A stretch of 64,000 nucleotides of DNA, from positions 3,560,501 to 3,624,500 of the forward strand of contig NZ_JAPEPW010000001.1 in assembly GCF_026339955.1 (NCBI RefSeq), given 5' to 3'. This DNA comes from Streptomyces sp. NBC_01549 (lineage in GTDB: Bacteria; Actinomycetota; Actinomycetes; Streptomycetales; Streptomycetaceae). Made by a program: the position numbers and the translations under genes. Under the pieces are notes generated by a model, which searched no databases, was not told where the DNA came from, and worked only from the letters and a program-made list of their open reading frames with translations. This document shows positions 60,556-64,000 of the stretch, in pieces (position 1 is the first letter of the stretch; every line of letters starts with the position of its first letter).

Positions 60556-61554
60556 TCAACGCACGGCCCCGAGAGCCCGGAAGGTTCGGCGATACCCGGT
60601 GGGGGTGACCCCGAGCACCGCCTGTAGGTGCTGCCGCATCGACTGGGCTGTGCCGAAGCCGGCGTCCCGCGCGACCTGGTCGACGGACAGGTCGCTGGTC
60701 TCCAGCAGGTGCCGGGCCCGTTCGACGCGCTGTTGGGTGAGCCACTGCCCGGGGCTGACGCCGACCTCCTCGCGGAAGCGGCGCGTGAAGGTGCGTACGG
60801 ACATGGCTTCCTGTTCGGCCATGTCGCGCAGCTGGATCGGCTCGTCGAGGCGGGCCAGGGCCCAGGCGCGGGCGGCGGTCGTGGTGGCTGCCTGCGGCTC
60901 CGGCACCGGCCGCTGGATGTACTGCGCCTGCCCGCCGTCGCGGTGCGGGGGTACGACGGTGCGGCGGGCCACGTCGTTGGCGACGGCGGTGCCGTGGTCA
61001 CGGCGTACGAGATGGAGGCACAGGTCGATTCCGGCGGCGACACCGGCGGAGGTGAGGATGTCGCCGTCGTCGACGAAGAGCACTTCGGCGTCGACCTTGA
61101 TCTTCGGGAAGAGCCGCTGGAAGTGCTCGGCGTGCATCCAGTGGGTGGTGGCCGGCCGGCCGTCGAGGTATCCGGCGGCGGCGAGGACGTAGCCGCCGGT
61201 GCAGATGGAGACGAGGCGGGTGCCGGGGCGGATGTGGGCGAGGGCGGCCACCAGTTCTGGGGTGAGGACGCCTTCCTCGTGGACGGGGCCGAGTTCGTAG
61301 GAGGCGGGGATGACGACGGTGTCGGCGGTGGCGAGGATTTCCGGTCCGTTCGCGACGAGGACGGCGAAGTCGGCGTCCGTCTCGACCGGCCCGGGCGGCC
61401 GGACCGAGCAGGTGACGACCTTGTACAGCGGGCGCCCGTCCGCGTCGCGTGCCTTGCCGAAGATGCGCTGCGGGATGCCGAGCTCGAACGGCAGCAGCCC
61501 GTCGAGGGCGAGGACGACGACGCGGTGGAGAGCGTGCGTACCGTGAGAGGTCAT
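60556..61554 (-). CDS. GlxA-family AraC-type transcriptional regulator
   Basis: A 332-residue regulator. The N-terminal DJ-1/PfpI-like domain (residues 10-190) contains RLVSICTGGYVLAAAGYLDG with the cysteine in the nucleophile position, though regulators of this class are not proteases. The C-terminal double HTH of AraC type reads MSVRTFTRRFREEVGVSPGQ, then VDQVARDAGFGTAQSMRQHL. ATG at 61552-61554. It is divergent from a truncated MFS transporter gene, a common pairing in which the regulator controls the transporter. It probably also controls its own expression from the 71-base gap. Confidence 0.92.
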   Translation of the reverse strand: MTSHGTHALHRVVVLALDGLLPFELGIPQRIFGKARDADGRPLYKVVTCSVRPPGPVETDADFAVLVANGPEILATADTVVIPASYELGPVHEEGVLTPELVAALAHIRPGTRLVSICTGGYVLAAAGYLDGRPATTHWMHAEHFQRLFPKIKVDAEVLFVDDGDILTSAGVAAGIDLCLHLVRRDHGTAVANDVARRTVVPPHRDGGQAQYIQRPVPEPQAATTTAARAWALARLDEPIQLRDMAEQEAMSVRTFTRRFREEVGVSPGQWLTQQRVERARHLLETSDLSVDQVARDAGFGTAQSMRQHLQAVLGVTPTGYRRTFRALGAVR

Positions 61555-61625
61555 GGCCCGATCCTAATGAATACTGTCCTTCGGGCCACTCGTTCGCGAC
61601 GGACGCAGACCCGAAGCTCTATGTC

Positions 61626-61850
61626 GTGACCCAGACAACCGAAGCCGCCTCCCCGGGGGGCGCCGCAGCCGCAGAGGACCCCCACCCCACCGACGCGACC
61701 GGCCGCACCGGCTCTAATGCGCCCCGCGTCCGCATCCACCGCGCCTGGTTCGTCGCGGCCGTCACCTTCGTGACGATCATCGGTGCGGCGGCCTTCCGTT
61801 CGCTGCCGGGTCTGCTGATCGACCCGCTGCACCAGGATTTCGCGTGGTGA
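61626..61850 (+). pseudogene. MFS transporter gene truncated after the first membrane helix
   Basis: GTG 61626 starts a normal MFS N-terminus: a cytoplasmic head of ~40 residues, then IHRAWFVAAVTFVTIIGAAA and FRSLPGLLIDPLHQDFAW, where full proteins continue into loop and helix 2. Instead a TGA follows directly (61848-61850) and homology stops. Downstream lie genes of a different kind. The simplest reading is that an integrative element entered the gene here. The remaining ~350 codons should lie beyond the element, outside the window. Confidence 0.8.
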
Positions 61851-61981
61851 TGCTTGGGGGAACCATCACTTGGATGGTGGATGCGTGCACGAGCCTTGTG
61901 TGGGCACGCCGAGGTGCTGCGACTCGCCCGCCTGTCCCTCGGCCCCGGGCAACTGACTGAGACCGAGGGGCTCCGCCTTCA
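61851..61981. other. Probable left end of an integrated element
   Basis: Starts at the MFS breakpoint. It has a small inverted repeat ACCATC-ACTTG-GATGGT (61862-61878), compatible with an attachment-site arm, and no gene. Absence of a nearby tRNA gene points to a serine-integrase type of insertion into a coding sequence, if it is an element. The matching right end is not in the window. Confidence 0.5.
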
Positions 61982-62353
61982 TCAGCGGTGGCTGAGCACC
62001 TTCTCGATTGCCTCGAAGATGTCGGCGTCGGTCTCCTGCTGCCACTTCGGAAGGTCGGGCCAGTCGGCGACGTAGCCGGGCTTCGGGTCCTCGAAGTGCT
62101 TGAACATCTGAGCGGTCCAGCAGGTGGCGACGAACCGGCCCTTCTGCTCTCGGGACAACCGGGCAGCGTGGCCACTGCTGATCTCGATGAACTGGCGGAC
62201 CTGCTCGTAGACAGAGCCTGCGGCCTCGCGCTCCCACTGGGGGGTGTCGTCCCACGGGGTCACGTAGCCGGGCTTCGGCTCGCCTGGGAAGTGCTGGTGC
62301 ACTCCTTCGATCCAGGCTTCCCGGAACACTCGTGCGCCTTCGATCTGCGACAT
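61982..62353 (-). CDS. Small protein with two internal repeats, element-borne, unknown function
   Basis: A 123-residue protein. It consists of two related halves: FPGEPKPGYVTPWDDTPQW and HFEDPKPGYVADWPDLPKW, each followed by a Glu-rich helix (QVRQFIE and IFEAIEKVL). The shared motif is KPGYV-x2-W-x-D-x-P-x-W. Similar short proteins accompany Xre regulators in Streptomyces accessory regions as I recall. ATG at 62351-62353 has GAGAGGGG upstream; a GTG at 62371 overlaps the regulator stop and is less likely. It follows the HTH/TPR gene closely, so both are probably co-transcribed. Confidence 0.75.
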   Translation of the reverse strand: MSQIEGARVFREAWIEGVHQHFPGEPKPGYVTPWDDTPQWEREAAGSVYEQVRQFIEISSGHAARLSREQKGRFVATCWTAQMFKHFEDPKPGYVADWPDLPKWQQETDADIFEAIEKVLSHR

Positions 62354-62367
62354 GCCAACCCCTCTCG

Positions 62368-63624
62368 TCACGGCGTGCTCAGCGTGGCGATCTCCGCCCC
62401 CAGCTCCGCTACGCGGTGGTCCTTGCTCAGGGGGCCCAACTCATCGCACAGGGCTTGGAGTCTACGGGCGATGTACCCGGATGATGATGCTTGGGCCAAC
62501 TGGACGGCCTCCCGTGCGTACGTCATGACTTGTTCCGGATCACGCCGCTTCGCACCGACGACAGCAAGATCGGTCAGTACAGCACCCCTGCGCCGGTACG
62601 ACTGCCCGGAGGCAAGGGCGGTCTGGGCCAGGGCCTTCTGCAAGGCCTCCTCCGCCAGGTCGAGGCGGCCAAGCTGTACGTAGCGCGCTCCCCGTTCTTC
62701 GGCCAGCCGCGTGCCATCGAAGCGCAACCAGCCACCGTTGGTGCTGCCCGTGGTCAGGTCCCTTACTTCCTCGGCCTTGCCCAATGCGCGCTCACATTCG
62801 GTCAGGTCGCCCAGGCCGGCGTACGCCTCGGCTTGGACCGCAGCGACCCACTGACGGGTGGCGAGGATGCTGTCCCCTCGCTGCGCCAGTCTTTCCGCCG
62901 CTACAAGGACCTGCGCCGCCTGACGGTAGCGCTGCTCGGACATGTCCACGTAGGCGTGCCGTACGAGGGCGCACGCCCAGAGGTCGTAGGCTCCGGCGTC
63001 CTTACTCACGGACGCCGCCAGGGAGTACGAGGCTGCCGCGTCGGTGTAGCGGTTGGCATCGAAGGCAACTTCTCCAGCCAACTGGAAGAGGTCGGCTGCC
63101 GCGTTCAGGAGTGGCCTGGAGTTGCCTCGGGTGTCCGCTGCCAGGGCTTCGTTCAGCGTGGCGAGCTGGTCGCGGACGACGGGGTAGACAGAGCCCTTGG
63201 AGCGGGCCAGTTGGTAGACCTGCCACAGGTGGCCGTTCATCCGCAGGAAGTCGGATGGTGCGCCTCTGCGCACCCCGTCTGTGAGGGCTTCGGCCTCATC
63301 CAGCGGCAGGGCTGCGAGGGCTCCACTGACAGTGAGGATGCGGAGGAATTCGCGGCGGATCATTTCGTCGGGGTCTCCCGCGCCTGGGTGGTCACTGGAC
63401 TGCTGCCCTGTGGCCTCCTGGCTGGCGGCTCGTGGCTGCGGCAGGAGGGCGTCAAGCTCGATGAGAGTGACTTCGAGGGCACTGGCCAAGCCCCGTCGTT
63501 GGGGTGGCTGGGGTTCGATCCTGCCGCTCTCCCAGCGTCCGACCGTTGTGCGGTCCACGCCAAGTAACTCGGCCAATTTCTCCTGACTGTAACCCAGGGT
63601 CTTGCGCCGTCCCGCCAGCCCCAT
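62368..63624 (-). CDS. Xre-family HTH regulator with TPR-like C-terminus
   Basis: A 418-residue regulator. The N-terminal HTH (RRKTLGYSQEKLAELLGVDR, then TTVGRWESGRIEPQPPQR) occupies residues 4-60. A linker and REFLRILTVSGALAAL follow. The rest is helical repeats (AAASYSLAASVSKDAGAYDL, AAVQAEAYAGLGDLTECERA). This architecture is frequent in actinobacterial integrative elements and in accessory regions, next to small genes of unknown function. ATG at 63622-63624 follows AGAGGGG. The divergent gap holds a 7-10-7 inverted repeat (63676-63699), a likely binding site. It heads a two-gene leftward operon. Confidence 0.85.
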   Translation of the reverse strand: MGLAGRRKTLGYSQEKLAELLGVDRTTVGRWESGRIEPQPPQRRGLASALEVTLIELDALLPQPRAASQEATGQQSSDHPGAGDPDEMIRREFLRILTVSGALAALPLDEAEALTDGVRRGAPSDFLRMNGHLWQVYQLARSKGSVYPVVRDQLATLNEALAADTRGNSRPLLNAAADLFQLAGEVAFDANRYTDAAASYSLAASVSKDAGAYDLWACALVRHAYVDMSEQRYRQAAQVLVAAERLAQRGDSILATRQWVAAVQAEAYAGLGDLTECERALGKAEEVRDLTTGSTNGGWLRFDGTRLAEERGARYVQLGRLDLAEEALQKALAQTALASGQSYRRRGAVLTDLAVVGAKRRDPEQVMTYAREAVQLAQASSSGYIARRLQALCDELGPLSKDHRVAELGAEIATLSTP

Positions 63625-63675
63625 GACGCCCCTCTTCCCGTGACCTGAACCCACGGCGTTCCCGTGCACGGATGT

Positions 63676-63699
63676 GCATCAAGAGTGCCGCATTGATGC
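63676..63699. promoter_or_regulatory. GCATCAA-N10-TTGATGC inverted repeat, candidate Xre operator
   Basis: Perfect 7-base arms separated by ten bases (63676-63682 and 63693-63699) lie between the Xre-type gene (start 63624) and the rightward gene (start 63780). The 24-base size fits a repressor dimer over both promoters. Confidence 0.6.
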
Positions 63700-63779
63700 C
63701 GTGGAGGGCTCAGACTCCGCGCGCTTTCCTTGGTGTTGTCGCAAGCGGACACGGAAGAAACCTGCGGAAGGGTGCGGAC

Positions 63780-64000
63780 ATGGCAGCGCAGAACGGCATG
63801 GCGCGTGATGGTCTCGGTTCCTCTCAGGCCCGGGGCCTCGGAGCTGACCCTCGCGTTCTCATGACGCTTCGCGTGTCCCGTGATTCCGGTCGTACCTGGC
63901 AGCAGAGCACGAGCGTCCGAGAGGGCGACCCGTTCGTCATCCTGTCCGATCCGGGCCGATACCCGCCCTGCGGGTGTGCCCGATGCACGGGCCACAACGC
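63780..64000 (+). CDS. Hypothetical element-borne protein, 3' end beyond window
   Basis: At least 73 codons, open to the right edge. It opens MAAQNGMARDGLGSSQARGL and has VLMTLRVSRDSGRTWQQSTS, then PPCGCARCTGHN with a Cys-x-Cys-x2-Cys cluster that may bind zinc. GGAAGG lies 9 bases before the ATG. It is divergent from the Xre-type regulator across the inverted repeat and may be repressed by it. I do not recognise the family. Its position inside the presumed element suggests accessory function. Confidence 0.65.
   Translation, partial: MAAQNGMARDGLGSSQARGLGADPRVLMTLRVSRDSGRTWQQSTSVREGDPFVILSDPGRYPPCGCARCTGHN

Overview
The window is a high-GC chromosomal stretch from a Streptomyces. The evidence is GTG starts, GTGA/ATGA stop-start overlaps, a conservon (cvn), a dmdR1-type iron regulator, and a gene order (serC ... 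acyl-CoA carboxylase operon ... pdxH, citrate synthase 2 ... dmdR1 ... SCO4402-family gene, purU ... ECF sigma factor) that I recall from the S. coelicolor SCO4366-SCO44xx core region. This is recollection, not a search. No rRNA, tRNA or CRISPR array was found.

Layout. 1-7 kb: truncated serC, then a six-gene conservon read leftwards (cvnA-B-C-D plus two cytochrome P450 genes, the first lacking the EXXR motif). 7-13 kb: an array of eleven 11-bp repeats, a fused FAD/Fe-S D-2-hydroxyacid dehydrogenase, then a 43-residue Pro/Lys-rich peptide gene, a terminator and an ABC exporter. 13-17 kb: an EamA transporter, a decayed patch (frameshifted tetR, SnoaL and SDR remnants), an OhrR-like regulator divergent from a secreted hydrolase, and a DUF6924-like gene. 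17-27.7 kb: one co-directional operon for activation, dehydrogenation, carboxylation and hydration of an acyl-CoA, with an AtuA-like protein and a TetR regulator. 27.7-36.5 kb: pdxH, citrate synthase 2, a 2OG-Fe(II) oxygenase with a long structured leader holding short upstream ORFs, a PAS protein, an SIS protein, dmdR1 and an alpha/beta hydrolase lacking its nucleophile serine. 36.5-49.8 kb: an ABC-2 exporter, a primase-polymerase-like protein, an HTH/TPR regulator, a Pro-rich membrane protein, a solute-binding protein, purU, a sigma/anti-sigma pair, an anti-anti-sigma protein and an EF-hand protein. 49.8-60.5 kb: a second acyl-CoA pathway in two divergent blocks, whose promoters share a 19-bp operator. 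60.5-64 kb: a GlxA-type regulator and an MFS gene cut off after one membrane helix; beyond the cut lie genes typical of an integrated element, continuing past the right edge.

How it works together. The window carries two separate acyl-CoA catabolic modules (17.4-27.7 kb, probably controlled by its own TetR; 49.8-60.5 kb, probably controlled by an unlinked regulator at the shared operator), several signalling modules, and at least two scars of gene decay or insertion. The most novel candidates are the Pro-rich peptide/ABC exporter pair, the four-copy operator, the helically phased 11-bp array, and the leader region of the 2OG oxygenase.
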